In this document: in pieces, positions 17,586 through 26,408 of the stretch
Layout: every line of letters begins with the position of its first letter
How positions within the stretch are numbered: the stretch's first letter is position 1
Origin: Lachnospiraceae bacterium
GTDB lineage: Bacteria > Bacillota > Clostridia > Lachnospirales > Lachnospiraceae
DNA length: 61,943 nt
Assembly (NCBI GenBank): GCA_004558185.1
Contig: SFDP01000007.1
Location: 1 to 61,943, forward strand
Reading direction: 5' to 3'
The notes under the pieces: model-generated
What the model was told of the DNA's origin: nothing
Seen by the model: the letters and a program-made list of their open reading frames with translations, nothing else
Databases searched by the model: none
Position numbers and translations under genes: made by a program

Positions 17586-17635
17586 TAATGCTAAAAAAAT
17601 ATATAAGATTTTGTAATGTTTGTGCAAACTTAGCA

Positions 17636-17765
17636 TTTACCATAAAGAGGGATTCTGGTATTATACTTTTGTAACCCCCCAATACATTATATAGTTTTTT
17701 GCTATACCCCATAAGAAAGAAATACCTTCTCTAAGAAGGACAGCAATCCCCTTGCTGTCCTTTTT
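17636..17765 (+). ncRNA. Possible small structured RNA downstream of ftsH
   Basis: A plausible promoter (TTTACC 17636-17641, 17-base spacer, TATTAT 17659-17664) is followed within 100 bases by stem-loops TATAG/CTATA, CCTTCT-CTA-AGAAGG and a terminator GGACAGC (17738-17744)/GCTGTCC (17754-17760) with five T. No ORF of note lies between. The hairpin is at least the ftsH terminator; the independent RNA is inference. Confidence 0.35.
17738..17765 (+). terminator. Rho-independent terminator after ftsH
   Basis: GGACAGC and GCTGTCC form a 7-bp stem with a 9-base loop followed by TTTTT. Confidence 0.85.
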
Positions 17766-17802
17766 ACTTGCAACAAATTATGGATTTTTTTATAATAATA
17801 TG

Positions 17803-17910
17803 GTAACTATTCAGAGCCATGCAAATATTCAATGAAATGGACATTCTGCTTGCAGGAATGGACATAACACTGAAAATTTATATGGCGAAGTAACCACATG
17901 AGCAAAAGGA
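17803..17910 (+). repeat. Dispersed palindromic repeat, copy A
   Basis: It starts GTAACTATTCAGAGCCATG and ends CCACATGAGCAAAAGGA. Both ends match copy C (57420-57522, inverted), and the first 60 bases match copy B (44245). A central ATTC-CTGCTTGCAG-GAAT stem is present. The right end adjoins the ribosome binding site of the downstream amylase gene, so the repeat forms its 5' leader. Confidence 0.75.
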
Positions 17911-17925
17911 AAGAGGAATTCATTG

Positions 17926-20064
17926 ATGACCCATATGGATTATGACCGATTTTCAAGAATGGAACGGCAGCAGTACTATATTAATGGTATGCGGCCACTT
18001 TTGGATAAGCGGGCGTTATTCAGTGACACCACAGAGGACTATCTGATTCCCAGTGAGCCCAATCCCTACTCTCGGATAACTATTCGATTTCGGGCAGCAA
18101 AGAATAATATCGACCATGTATTTTTTGTTTGCAAAGGGCAAAAGGAATTGATGACCAAGGCCTGCTCGGATGAACTGTTTGACTACTATGAACTGGAATA
18201 CCAATTGGATAATGAAAAAATTACATATTATTTTGAAATAAAGACAGGGCGGCTGGTTTGCTACTATGGTACCCGGGGTGTGGAAAAGGTACATGAGCCT
18301 CAGTATGAGTTTATTGTGATACCGGGCTTTAAAACACCACAGTGGGCAAAGGGGGCAGTAATCTATCAGATTTTTGTGGATCGCTTTTGTAATGGAGATT
18401 CTTCTAATGATGTGCTGAGTAATGAGTATATGTATATAGGAGAGAAGACGGTAAAGGCCGAGGACTGGTACCAGTATCCTGCAGCCATGGATGTGCGTAC
18501 CTTTTATGGGGGTGATTTGCAGGGAGTATTGGATAAGCTGGATTATCTGGAGGATTTGGGGATAGATGCCATATATTTTAATCCTCTTTTTGTCTCGCCT
18601 TCTAATCATAAATATGACAGCCAGGACTATGATAATATTGATCCGCATATTGGAAAAATTGTTCATGAAGAAGGGGAGCTGCTGCGGGATGAGCAGAGAG
18701 AAAACAGGGAGGCCAGTCGGTATATTAACCGTGTGACCGGCAGAGATAATCTGGAAGCCAGCAACCGCTTATTTATCCGGCTGGTGGAGGAGGCCCATAA
18801 GAGGGGAATCAAGGTTATCATTGATGGAGTGTTTAATCACTGCGGGTCATTTAACAAGTGGCTGGATCGGGAGCGGATTTATGAGGGAGTCCAGGGGTAT
18901 GAAAAAGGTGCTTATATAAGCAAGGACAGTCCTTATCATGATTATTTTCAGTTTTATGAAGATGATAAATGGCCCTATAATGGCAGCTATGACGGCTGGT
19001 GGGGGCATGATACCCTGCCTAAGCTAAACTATGAGGCTTCTCGTCAGCTTTGTGATTATATTTTACATATAGCCAGAAAATGGGTCTCACCTCCCTTTAA
19101 TGCGGATGGCTGGAGGCTTGACGTGGCGGCAGATTTGGGCCATAGCCCGGAATTCAACCATCGCTTCTGGCAGGACTTCAGAAGGACTGTAAAGAGTGCG
19201 AATCCCGAGGCCATTATACTGGCAGAGCATTACGGTGATCCATCTGCCTGGCTTCAGGGGGATCAGTGGGATACAATAATGAACTATGATGCCTTTATGG
19301 AGCCTATTACCTGGTTCTTAACAGGAATGCAGAAGCATAGTGACGATTATCGTCACGATATGCTGGGAAATGCAAAAAATTTCTGGGGAGCAATGCAGTA
19401 TCACGGAAGCCATTTAGCAAATTCTTCCCTGCAGATATCCATGAATGAACTGTCTAACCATGATCATTCCAGATTTTTAACCAGAACGAATCGCAAGGTG
19501 GGCAGAACTAATACTCTGGGGCCGGAGGCTGCTAATGAAGGAGTTAATAAAGCAGTGATGCGTGAAGCGGTACTGTTTCAAATGACCTGGGTAGGTGCAC
19601 CTACTATATATTACGGAGATGAAGCCGGATTATGTGGGTTTACAGACCCGGACAATCGGAGAACTTATCCCTGGGGAAGAGAGGATAAGGAGCTGATTGA
19701 TTATCATAAATCGCTGATTCGGATACATAAGGCCAATCCGGAGCTGATCACAGGCTCGCTTAAATTTGTGCTGTCCGAGCATAACATCATTGGTTATGGA
19801 AGAATGAAAAAGGATGAGTGCAGTCTGATTATTCTAAATAATGGAGAGGAAGAGATTACCAGGGAAATTACGGTGTGGCATCTGGGCGTACCCATGGAGG
19901 CAGTAATGGAAAGACTGATGCTGACTACAGAAAAAGGCTTTGATGATCATATAGAGGAGTACCATGTGATTGCAGGAAGAGTGGTGGTTACCCTTCCCAA
20001 AACCTCAGGCATCATCTTGAAGTATAAGCCGGTATCCGAGAAAAACTTCTTGCATTTTCTGTAA
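17926..20064 (+). CDS. Glycoside hydrolase family 13 alpha-amylase
   Basis: A cytoplasmic alpha-glucan hydrolase of the neopullulanase/cyclomaltodextrinase type. An N-terminal CBM34-like beta domain spans about residues 1-130. The barrel contains DGVFNH, the nucleophile Asp in GWRLDVAAD (near 395), the acid/base Glu in AEHYG and the transition-state Asp in LSNHDHSRF, so all three catalytic residues are present. There is no signal peptide, hence maltodextrin rather than external starch is likely. The start is ATG 17926 after AAAGAGG; no transporter or regulator adjoins. Confidence 0.9.
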   Translation: MTHMDYDRFSRMERQQYYINGMRPLLDKRALFSDTTEDYLIPSEPNPYSRITIRFRAAKNNIDHVFFVCKGQKELMTKACSDELFDYYELEYQLDNEKITYYFEIKTGRLVCYYGTRGVEKVHEPQYEFIVIPGFKTPQWAKGAVIYQIFVDRFCNGDSSNDVLSNEYMYIGEKTVKAEDWYQYPAAMDVRTFYGGDLQGVLDKLDYLEDLGIDAIYFNPLFVSPSNHKYDSQDYDNIDPHIGKIVHEEGELLRDEQRENREASRYINRVTGRDNLEASNRLFIRLVEEAHKRGIKVIIDGVFNHCGSFNKWLDRERIYEGVQGYEKGAYISKDSPYHDYFQFYEDDKWPYNGSYDGWWGHDTLPKLNYEASRQLCDYILHIARKWVSPPFNADGWRLDVAADLGHSPEFNHRFWQDFRRTVKSANPEAIILAEHYGDPSAWLQGDQWDTIMNYDAFMEPITWFLTGMQKHSDDYRHDMLGNAKNFWGAMQYHGSHLANSSLQISMNELSNHDHSRFLTRTNRKVGRTNTLGPEAANEGVNKAVMREAVLFQMTWVGAPTIYYGDEAGLCGFTDPDNRRTYPWGREDKELIDYHKSLIRIHKANPELITGSLKFVLSEHNIIGYGRMKKDECSLIILNNGEEEITREITVWHLGVPMEAVMERLMLTTEKGFDDHIEEYHVIAGRVVVTLPKTSGIILKYKPVSEKNFLHFL

Positions 20065-20112
20065 GATTATGATATAAATAAAAACTGTCAGGCTTCGTTG
20101 GAGCCTGTCTAT

Positions 20113-20194
20113 GGATGGATTCCCGAGTGGCCAAAGGGGGCAGACTGTAAATCTGTTGGCAACGCCTTCGAAGGTTCGAATCCTTCTCCATCCA
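20113..20194 (+). tRNA. tRNA-Tyr (GTA)
   Basis: Acceptor GGATGGA pairs with TCCATCC plus discriminator A. The anticodon loop is ACTGTAAAT with anticodon GTA, the T arm contains GGTTCGAATCC, and the long variable arm expected of bacterial tRNA-Tyr is present. No CCA is encoded. Confidence 0.95.
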
Positions 20195-20204
20195 TTCTAT
20201 ATAG

Positions 20205-20289
20205 GCTGGTGTGGCGGAATAGGCAGACGCAAAGGACTTAAAATCCTTCGGGAGCAATCCCGTGCCGGTTCAAGTCCGGCCACCAGCAG
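20205..20289 (+). tRNA. tRNA-Leu (TAA)
   Basis: Acceptor GCTGGTG pairs with CACCAGC plus discriminator A. The anticodon loop reads CTTAAAA (anticodon TAA) and the variable arm CGGGAGCAATCCCG is long, as in leucine tRNAs. It lies ten bases after tRNA-Tyr and is presumably cotranscribed. Confidence 0.95.
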
Positions 20290-20322
20290 CATATCCACAT
20301 CATGTATATTAATCAATACGGT

Positions 20323-20336
20323 ATGGTATACCATAT
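20323..20336. promoter_or_regulatory. 14-bp perfect palindrome in gap after tRNA-Leu
   Basis: TATGGTATACCATA lies in the AT-rich gap 20290-20471, between the end of tRNA-Leu and the end of pdxT. It resembles an operator, but both neighbours point into the gap, so no promoter is expected there. Nothing else is recognised in the gap. Confidence 0.35.
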
Positions 20337-20471
20337 ATCTAAGGTTTACTGATTCCCATTTATTTAAAAATAAAATGATATATCATAATGAGTGTAATTA
20401 CTAATCTGATTTTCAATTGAGAATTACCAGGGGCTATGATATGATAATCATGCTGGATATTATAAAATAAT

Positions 20472-21041
20472 TTAACTATTTTTCAGCATTTGAAGAAAAA
20501 ATCGATGTATGCTCAAATCCTCATCCAGCTCAGGGTGAAAGGAGAAAGCAAGCTGATTTCGGTATTGTACGGCAACAATATGCTCCTCCACCTTCGATAA
20601 TATCTCCACATCTTTTCCTACACGGCTGACATATGGTGCGCGGATAAAGGTCATAGGAACCGTACCGATTCCCTTTACCTCTCCTTTGGTGTAAAAACTA
20701 CCCAGTTGTCGGCCATAGGCATTTCGCTTTACAACGACAGGGAGGCTCTGAAAATAGCTTCGGTCATCGTTTTCTGTCTCCTTTGCCAGGAGAATCATAC
20801 CGGCGCAGGTACCCAGAACAGGCAGACCTTCATTGATCTGTTTTTTTAGTCGATCGAACATTCCCAATTCTTTTAAGAGCTTTCCCTGAACGGTGCTTTC
20901 TCCACCAGGTAAAATGAGACCGTCATAGGGTTGGTTAAGATCTTCGCTTTTTCTTAGTTCAACACAGTGGACTCCTAACCTTGATAATATCTGCTCATGT
21001 TCAATAAATGCACCCTGCAGGGCTAAGACAGCAACTGTCAT
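20472..21041 (-). CDS. pdxT: Pyridoxal 5'-phosphate synthase glutaminase subunit
   Basis: It releases ammonia from glutamine and channels it to PdxS for vitamin B6 synthesis. The class I glutaminase Cys is in GTCAGMILLA near residue 78, with LPGGEST near 45-51 and the His/Glu pair in FSFHPELDED near 170. Length (189) is normal. It starts one base after the pdxS stop, with AGAGGAAAG as RBS, so both are one operon. Confidence 0.95.
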   Translation of the reverse strand: MTVAVLALQGAFIEHEQILSRLGVHCVELRKSEDLNQPYDGLILPGGESTVQGKLLKELGMFDRLKKQINEGLPVLGTCAGMILLAKETENDDRSYFQSLPVVVKRNAYGRQLGSFYTKGEVKGIGTVPMTFIRAPYVSRVGKDVEILSKVEEHIVAVQYRNQLAFSFHPELDEDLSIHRFFLQMLKNS

Positions 21042-21042
21042 T

Positions 21043-21918
21043 TTACTTTCCTCTTTCTGCCATTAAAAGTTCTATTTCCTGCTCATTGATCCCCACCATT
21101 GCTTCTCCAAGATCTTCGGATAGTTTGGCAATCAGACTGGCATCGGTATAATTGGTTACCGCCTTTACAATAGCATTGGCTCTTTTCTCCGGATTACCGG
21201 ATTTGAATATGCCGGAGCCGACAAAAACACCCTCCGCACCCAACTGCATCATCAGTGCGGCATCTGCGGGAGTAGCAACACCGCCTGCGGCAAAGTTGAC
21301 TACGGGCAATTTTTTATTTTTATGTACAAACAAAACCAATTCGTAGGGAACCTGCAATTCCTTTGCAGCCTGAAACAGCTCATCCTCCCGCATACTGGTC
21401 AGTCGTGCAATTTCACTGTTCATCATACGCATATGACGGACAGCCTGAACGATATCACCGGTGCCCGGTTCTCCCTTTGTGCGGATCATGGATGCGCCCT
21501 CACTGATTCGCCGAAGAGCCTCGCCTAAATCCTTAGCACCACAGACGAAGGGGACCTTGAATTTAGTCTTGTCGATATGGTAAACATCATCTGCCGGAGA
21601 TAATACTTCACTTTCATCTATGTAATCAATTTCAATGGCTTCTAAAAGCTGTGCTTCGACAAAATGACCGATACGGCATTTGGCCATAACGGGAATGGAT
21701 ACGGCGTTTTGGATTCCTTTTATCATTTTCGGGTCACTCATTCTGGAAACTCCGCCTGCTGCACGAATATCTGCCGGAATTCTTTCCAATGCCATTACGG
21801 CACAGGCTCCGGCTGCCTCTGCGATTTTAGCCTGTTCGGGTGTGGTTACATCCATGATGACACCGCCTTTTAGCATCTGTGCTAACTCTTTGTTCAGCTT
21901 ATATCTGTTTACTTCCAT
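21043..21918 (-). CDS. pdxS: Pyridoxal 5'-phosphate synthase PdxS
   Basis: This lyase subunit builds PLP from ribose 5-phosphate, glyceraldehyde 3-phosphate and ammonia in a dodecamer with PdxT. It contains the catalytic Lys regions (VMAKCRIGH near 80-88 and VPFVCGAKDLGEALRR near 148-155), IRTKGEPGTGD and FAAGGVATPADAALMMQLG. Length (291) is that of the family. RBS GGAGG precedes the ATG. It is divergent from the MocR-type regulator PdxR, which fits direct control. Confidence 0.97.
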   Translation of the reverse strand: MEVNRYKLNKELAQMLKGGVIMDVTTPEQAKIAEAAGACAVMALERIPADIRAAGGVSRMSDPKMIKGIQNAVSIPVMAKCRIGHFVEAQLLEAIEIDYIDESEVLSPADDVYHIDKTKFKVPFVCGAKDLGEALRRISEGASMIRTKGEPGTGDIVQAVRHMRMMNSEIARLTSMREDELFQAAKELQVPYELVLFVHKNKKLPVVNFAAGGVATPADAALMMQLGAEGVFVGSGIFKSGNPEKRANAIVKAVTNYTDASLIAKLSEDLGEAMVGINEQEIELLMAERGK

Positions 21919-22098
21919 TTTTTTCCTCCATTCTGAAACGTATTATGTAAGGAGAGAGCTGTGAATCAAAAATTCACTTGGTTAAGTGCTGTCTTCCGAT
22001 TTACATTTCTATGATTTTTCATTATAATGAAATCTGAACATAAGAAAATAGCCATTTTAAATATATTCAAAATGGTCAGATTGGAGAAAAAGTGACGT
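21919..22098. promoter_or_regulatory. pdxS/pdxR divergent control region
   Basis: On the plus strand TTTACA (22000-22005), 17 bases and TATAAT (22023-22028) form a sigma-A promoter for pdxR. The overlapping ATTATAAT is also a good -10 for pdxS on the other strand. Between this -10 and pdxR is CCATTTT (22052-22058), ten bases, AAAATGG (22069-22075), a likely regulator site. A GTGAAT/ATTCAC stem (21961-21977) lies in the pdxS leader. Confidence 0.55.
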
Positions 22099-23502
22099 AT
22101 GTTGACCTATTCTTTTGCTGATCTAGGGTCAGATTCTCTTTATGGACATTTATATAAATGTATCAAAAATGACATTTTACAGGGGAATTTGTGTGCAGGA
22201 ACCAAGCTGCCTTCCAAACGCAGCTTTGCAAAAAATCTGGGGATAAGCACGATTACGGTAGAAAATGCTTATGCACAGCTTATTGCGGAGGGATATATCT
22301 ACGCAGTTACCAAGAAAGGATATTATGTCACGGATATTCGGTCCACCGCCAATTCGGCGGCACCCTCCTTGTCTATGGAAAATATCCAGCTGACATCCGG
22401 GGAATCTGCTTATATTGCAGATTTTACCAGCAATCAGACCTGTTCAGAAAATTTTCCGTTTTCCATATGGTCTAAGTTGATCAGGGAACTGCTGAGCGGC
22501 AATCAGACGGATTTAATGATTAATCCTCCCTGTGGAGGGATTCTGCCATTGCGCCGGGCCATTGCTCTGCATTTAAGTGAATTTCACGGTCTGCAGGTAT
22601 CTCCACAGCAGATTATCATTGGTGCAGGTACAGAATATTTATATAGCCTTATCATACAGCTTTTAGGAACAGGGAAAAAATATGCAGTGGAAGACCCGGG
22701 CTATAGTAAAATTGCTAAAATATATAATAGTCATCGTGTTTTATGTGAGCATATCCCTATAGACGATTTGGGCATGAAGATAGAGGATCTGGAAAGTCAT
22801 GAGGTGGATGTGGTTCATCTGTCACCATCACACCATTTTCCGACAGGGATCGTTATGCCGATCAGCAGAAGATACGAGCTTTTGGGCTGGGCAGCGAAAT
22901 CGGATTCGAGATACATTATCGAAGATGATTATGACAGCGAGTTTCGACTGACCGGGAGGCCCATTCCCACACTTCAAAGCATAGATGTTCAGGAAAAAGT
23001 GATTTATATCAATACTTTTACGAAAACATTGGCCTCTACTGTGCGCATCAGCTATATGGTCTTGCCTAAGCATCTGATCAATGAATTTTACGCCAGGCTT
23101 TCGTTTTATTCCTGTACAGTCTCCAATTTTGAGCAGTATACATTGGCGCACTTTATTGAGCGGGGCTATTTTGAAAAGCATTTAAACCGTATGCGTAATT
23201 ATTATCATAATAAGAGGGATTACTTATTGTCATGTATACAAAACAGCCCATTATCCGCTTACGTTTCCATCTCTGAGGAGGATGCCGGACTCCATTTTTT
23301 GATGAAAATAGATACCCGGCTCTCGGATGAGGAGTTTTGCAGAAGGGCACAACAGAGGGGGATCAAGATATCTTCGTTGTCCCAGTATTATGTTCATGCG
23401 CCTGCAGAAGCAGAGCATATTTTTGTCATCAATTACTCTTCGCTGAATGAAGAGAGGATAGAAGAAGCAATACGGCGTTTGTATCAGACGTTTAAAGGTT
23501 AG
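22099..23502 (+). CDS. pdxR: MocR-family transcriptional regulator PdxR
   Basis: It has an N-terminal GntR-type winged helix (residues about 10-75: LPSKRSFAKNLGISTITVENAYAQL read in two parts) fused to a fold-type I aminotransferase domain. The PLP lysine is in NTFTKTLASTVRISYMVLP near residue 312, after DDYDSEFR. MocR proteins sense PLP; PdxR members activate pdxST when B6 is low. Divergence from pdxST in this window supports that role. Length 467 is typical. Confidence 0.9.
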   Translation: MLTYSFADLGSDSLYGHLYKCIKNDILQGNLCAGTKLPSKRSFAKNLGISTITVENAYAQLIAEGYIYAVTKKGYYVTDIRSTANSAAPSLSMENIQLTSGESAYIADFTSNQTCSENFPFSIWSKLIRELLSGNQTDLMINPPCGGILPLRRAIALHLSEFHGLQVSPQQIIIGAGTEYLYSLIIQLLGTGKKYAVEDPGYSKIAKIYNSHRVLCEHIPIDDLGMKIEDLESHEVDVVHLSPSHHFPTGIVMPISRRYELLGWAAKSDSRYIIEDDYDSEFRLTGRPIPTLQSIDVQEKVIYINTFTKTLASTVRISYMVLPKHLINEFYARLSFYSCTVSNFEQYTLAHFIERGYFEKHLNRMRNYYHNKRDYLLSCIQNSPLSAYVSISEEDAGLHFLMKIDTRLSDEEFCRRAQQRGIKISSLSQYYVHAPAEAEHIFVINYSSLNEERIEEAIRRLYQTFKG

Positions 23503-23568
23503 TATGAATCTGCTTATTTGGCAGCATGATGACCGGCTTTGGCCTTTGGTATAAAAAGGAGAAAGGTT

Positions 23569-24438
23569 ATGGAAAAAGAACAAAAAAGCAGTAAGATATT
23601 TACGATTATGAATGCAGATGGCTTTCAAGGGACAAAAGAGCAGTTTACTCATGGCAAGGAGCTTGTGCACAGTATTGGTTCCATTCGCTATTGTAAGGCG
23701 GAAGTATTTAAGGATTGCCTGATAGGAACAATGCGTATTCCCCAAAAGAGCGAGGAACGCTCACCCCAAATATCCTTTGGAATTTACATGACGAAGGAAG
23801 AGCTCTTTTTTATTGAAGGAAGTGGCAATCTAAAACAGTGGATAGATAAGCAAACGGATATGCTGCAGGATATCCGATCCCCTCAACAGCTTTTTTTAAA
23901 AATTATGGAGAAAATCATTGAAGATGATATTTTTTATCTGTCTTATTTGGAAAAAGAGCTGGAGGAAATGGAGGATATATTAAATGATAAAATCCCGGAA
24001 GACTTTTTCGCTACGCTGACAAAGTATCGTCGAAAGCTCTCGGAGCTGAATGCCTATTATGAGCAGTTAACGGATATAGGGGAGCTGATGCAGTCCGGTA
24101 TCCATCCTGAATTCATGCAAAATACAGATTTATGGTGCGGCTATATGCATCGAACGGAACGCCTTCAGCATTATGTGCAGCTACTGCGTGAAAACATTCT
24201 CCAGCTTCGGGAGCTGTATCAGTCTCAGCAAGATGCCAGACAAAATAGAATAATGGGTATTCTTACCATAGTGACTACCTTGTTTCTGCCATTAACCTTA
24301 TTGACGGGTTGGTATGGAATGAACTTTGCTTATATGCCGGAGCTGCACTGGAAATATGGATATTGTCTGATTATCGCCGTAGCCATTCTGGTGGTTACTT
24401 TGGAAATCCTCTATTTTAAGAAGAAACGATTTTTTTGA
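23569..24438 (+). CDS. CorA-family divalent cation transporter
   Basis: It has a CorA-like magnesium transporter layout: a soluble N-terminal domain with a long helix, then two C-terminal membrane segments (about residues 228-248 and 264-282). The ion-selectivity signature YGMNF follows the first one (residues about 255-259). The protein ends with a basic KKKRFF. The start is ATG 23569 with AAGGAGAAAGG upstream. It could carry Mg, Co or Ni; specificity cannot be read. Confidence 0.88.
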   Translation: MEKEQKSSKIFTIMNADGFQGTKEQFTHGKELVHSIGSIRYCKAEVFKDCLIGTMRIPQKSEERSPQISFGIYMTKEELFFIEGSGNLKQWIDKQTDMLQDIRSPQQLFLKIMEKIIEDDIFYLSYLEKELEEMEDILNDKIPEDFFATLTKYRRKLSELNAYYEQLTDIGELMQSGIHPEFMQNTDLWCGYMHRTERLQHYVQLLRENILQLRELYQSQQDARQNRIMGILTIVTTLFLPLTLLTGWYGMNFAYMPELHWKYGYCLIIAVAILVVTLEILYFKKKRFF

Positions 24439-24499
24439 AATTATGCAGAAAGACGGATTGAAGAGCCGGAGAATTTGTATAAAAATAGATACAATTTTA

Positions 24500-24527
24500 T
24501 TGACATCAAAAAAAAGAATGGTATAAT
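24500..24527 (+). promoter_or_regulatory. Sigma-A promoter of the hydrogenase gene
   Basis: TTGACA (24500-24505), a 16-base spacer and TATAAT (24522-24527). Transcription would start about 24534, inside the Fur box. Confidence 0.8.
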
Positions 24528-24530
24528 AAT

Positions 24531-24549
24531 AATGAGAATCATTCTCATT
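24531..24549. promoter_or_regulatory. Fur box over the hydrogenase transcription start
   Basis: AATGAGAATCATTCTCATT is a perfect 19-base palindrome matching the Fur/iron box (TGAGAAT-type 7-1-7). It begins four bases after the -10 hexamer, so bound Fur would block initiation in iron-replete cells. Confidence 0.82.
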
Positions 24550-24582
24550 TTAAACACGAAGGAATGTAAGGAGGAAAAGGCT

Positions 24583-25953
24583 ATGAGTAAACACTTATCA
24601 CCGGAAATCAGAGTACCTATTGAAAAGGATAATGTATCCATCCAGCGTTGGGAAGAAAAATGTATTAAGTGTGGACAATGTAAGAATATTTGTCAGGACT
24701 ACATTACTGTTTTGGGACATTATGATTTGGAGAAAACGAATGATACGGCAATCTGCATCAATTGTGGACAATGTGCCAATGTGTGTCCTGTCGGCTCTAT
24801 TACTGAGCAATATGAATTTGGGCAGGTGATTCAGGCTATTGAAGATCCTTCCAAGGTAGTCATTGTCAGTACATCTCCTTCTGTTCGAGTGGGGATCGGT
24901 GAAGAATTTGGCATGCCCGACGGAAGCTTTGTGGAAGGTAAGATGGTTGCCCTATTAAGAAAATTGGGTGTAGACTATGTATTGGATACAGCTTTTGCCG
25001 CAGACCTTACGATTATGGAAGAAGCCAGTGAACTGATTGAACGTATTGTAAAAAAAGATAAGCCGCTTCCTCAATTTACAAGCTGCTGCCCTGCCTGGGT
25101 AAAATTTGTAGAAATGTATTATCCTGAGCTTCGGGAGCATATTTCCAGTGCAAAAAGTCCCATTGGTATGCAGGGACCTACAATTAAGACCTATTTTGCA
25201 AAAAAAATGGGAATTGATCCGAAAAGCATCGTGAATGTATGCCTGACCCCCTGTACAGCAAAGAAATTTGAGATTCGCAGAGAAGAAATGAAGGCGGCAG
25301 GAGAGTATCTGGGCATTGAAGGTATGCGGGATATGGATTATTGCATCACCACCCGAGAATTGGGAATGTGGGCAAGAATGAAAGGAATTGATTTTGCAGC
25401 CCTTAATGATGAAACCTATGATTCCCTGATGGGTGAGGCCTCCGGTGCAGGTGTGATTTTTGGAAACACCGGCGGTGTTATGGAGGCAGCAGTTCGTACT
25501 GCCTACGAATTTATTACGAAAGAACAGGCGCCGGATTTGCTCTTTGATTTACAGCCCGTAAGAGGATTGGAGGGAGTAAAGGAAGCCAGTCTGACCGTTG
25601 GAGATATACCCGTTAATGTAGCGGTTGTCTATGGTACAGGAAATGCCAGAAAGGTAATTGAACAGCTAAAGAAAGGGGAAAAGGAATATCACTTTATTGA
25701 AGTAATGACCTGCCCTGGTGGCTGCATTGGCGGAGGCGGACAGCCTAAGGACAAAGAGTTTAAGGGAGATGCCTTACGTGAACAGCGCATCCAGAATCTT
25801 TATAAGAGAGATGCTGATCTGACTAACCGCAAGAGCCATGAAAATAAAGAAATCAAAGCGCTGTATGAAGAGTTTTACAAGGAGCCTTTAAGTGAGCTGG
25901 CAGAGAAGATGCTGCACACCAGTTACATAGATAGAAGCAGTGCATTGGGATAA
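24583..25953 (+). CDS. Monomeric [FeFe] hydrogenase
   Basis: It reduces protons to H2 (or the reverse) with ferredoxin-type electrons. Two N-terminal 4Fe-4S clusters are formed by CIKCGQCKNIC and CINCGQCANVCP (residues about 25-72). The H-cluster ligands are in TSCCPAW (near 166), CLTPCTAKK (near 223-231) and TCPGGCIGGGGQP (near 382). The second motif reads KSPIGMQGP instead of the usual PMxxxG(A/P) type. Cys for proton transfer is kept (second Cys of TSCCP). No maturation genes are in the window. Iron control by Fur is suggested by the site at 24531. Confidence 0.9.
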   Translation: MSKHLSPEIRVPIEKDNVSIQRWEEKCIKCGQCKNICQDYITVLGHYDLEKTNDTAICINCGQCANVCPVGSITEQYEFGQVIQAIEDPSKVVIVSTSPSVRVGIGEEFGMPDGSFVEGKMVALLRKLGVDYVLDTAFAADLTIMEEASELIERIVKKDKPLPQFTSCCPAWVKFVEMYYPELREHISSAKSPIGMQGPTIKTYFAKKMGIDPKSIVNVCLTPCTAKKFEIRREEMKAAGEYLGIEGMRDMDYCITTRELGMWARMKGIDFAALNDETYDSLMGEASGAGVIFGNTGGVMEAAVRTAYEFITKEQAPDLLFDLQPVRGLEGVKEASLTVGDIPVNVAVVYGTGNARKVIEQLKKGEKEYHFIEVMTCPGGCIGGGGQPKDKEFKGDALREQRIQNLYKRDADLTNRKSHENKEIKALYEEFYKEPLSELAEKMLHTSYIDRSSALG

Positions 25954-25978
25954 GAGAAATTTTAGTTGGAGTATAACG

Positions 25979-26025
25979 ACAGCAAGTCCGGCGTATAGAT
26001 AAATACGTCAGGACTTGCTGTTTTT
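25979..26025 (+). terminator. Rho-independent terminator after the hydrogenase
   Basis: ACAGCAAGTCC pairs exactly with GGACTTGCTGT around an inner GCGTAT/ATACGT stem, followed by TTTTT. Confidence 0.9.
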
Positions 26026-26054
26026 ATGAAAATTTTTAATTTGATAAATGGTAC

Positions 26055-26083
26055 TTGACAATAGAAACAATACATTGTATAAT
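26055..26083 (+). promoter_or_regulatory. Promoter of tRNA-Phe/tRNA-Gly(TCC)
   Basis: TTGACA (26055-26060), 17 bases, TATAAT (26078-26083): a consensus sigma-A promoter ahead of the two tRNA genes. Confidence 0.85.
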
Positions 26084-26117
26084 TCCATATGTTGTGAGTA
26101 ATGAGGGTGTCAGTCAT

Positions 26118-26190
<73 letters not shown>

Positions 26191-26206
26191 TCTATATATA
26201 ATATGT

Positions 26207-26277
26207 GCGGGTGTAGTTCAATGGTAGAACACTAGCCTTCCAAGCTAGATACGTGGGTTCGATTCCCATCACCCGCT
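26207..26277 (+). tRNA. tRNA-Gly (TCC)
   Basis: Acceptor GCGGGTG/CACCCGC plus T, anticodon loop CTTCCAA (anticodon TCC), T arm GGTTCGATTCC. A hairpin AAAATGTGC-GAA-GCACATTTT (26279-26299) follows and probably ends the transcript. Confidence 0.95.
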
Positions 26278-26346
26278 TAAAATGTGCGAAGCACATTTTA
26301 GCTTGCGAAGCAAAGATTTAGAAATTCAAATTATTTAAGAAAATAG

Positions 26347-26375
26347 TTGACAAAGGATACTCTCTTTGCTATACT
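26347..26375 (+). promoter_or_regulatory. Promoter of tRNA-Gly(GCC)
   Basis: TTGACA (26347-26352), 17 bases, TATACT (26370-26375), 33 bases before the tRNA. Confidence 0.8.
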
Positions 26376-26408
26376 AATCAAGTCAAATCCGATACGGATA
26401 AACAATAT

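Noticed and set aside
18016..18666. Minus-strand ORF of 216 codons
   Set aside because: Shadow of the GH13 gene; Ile-rich low-quality reading.
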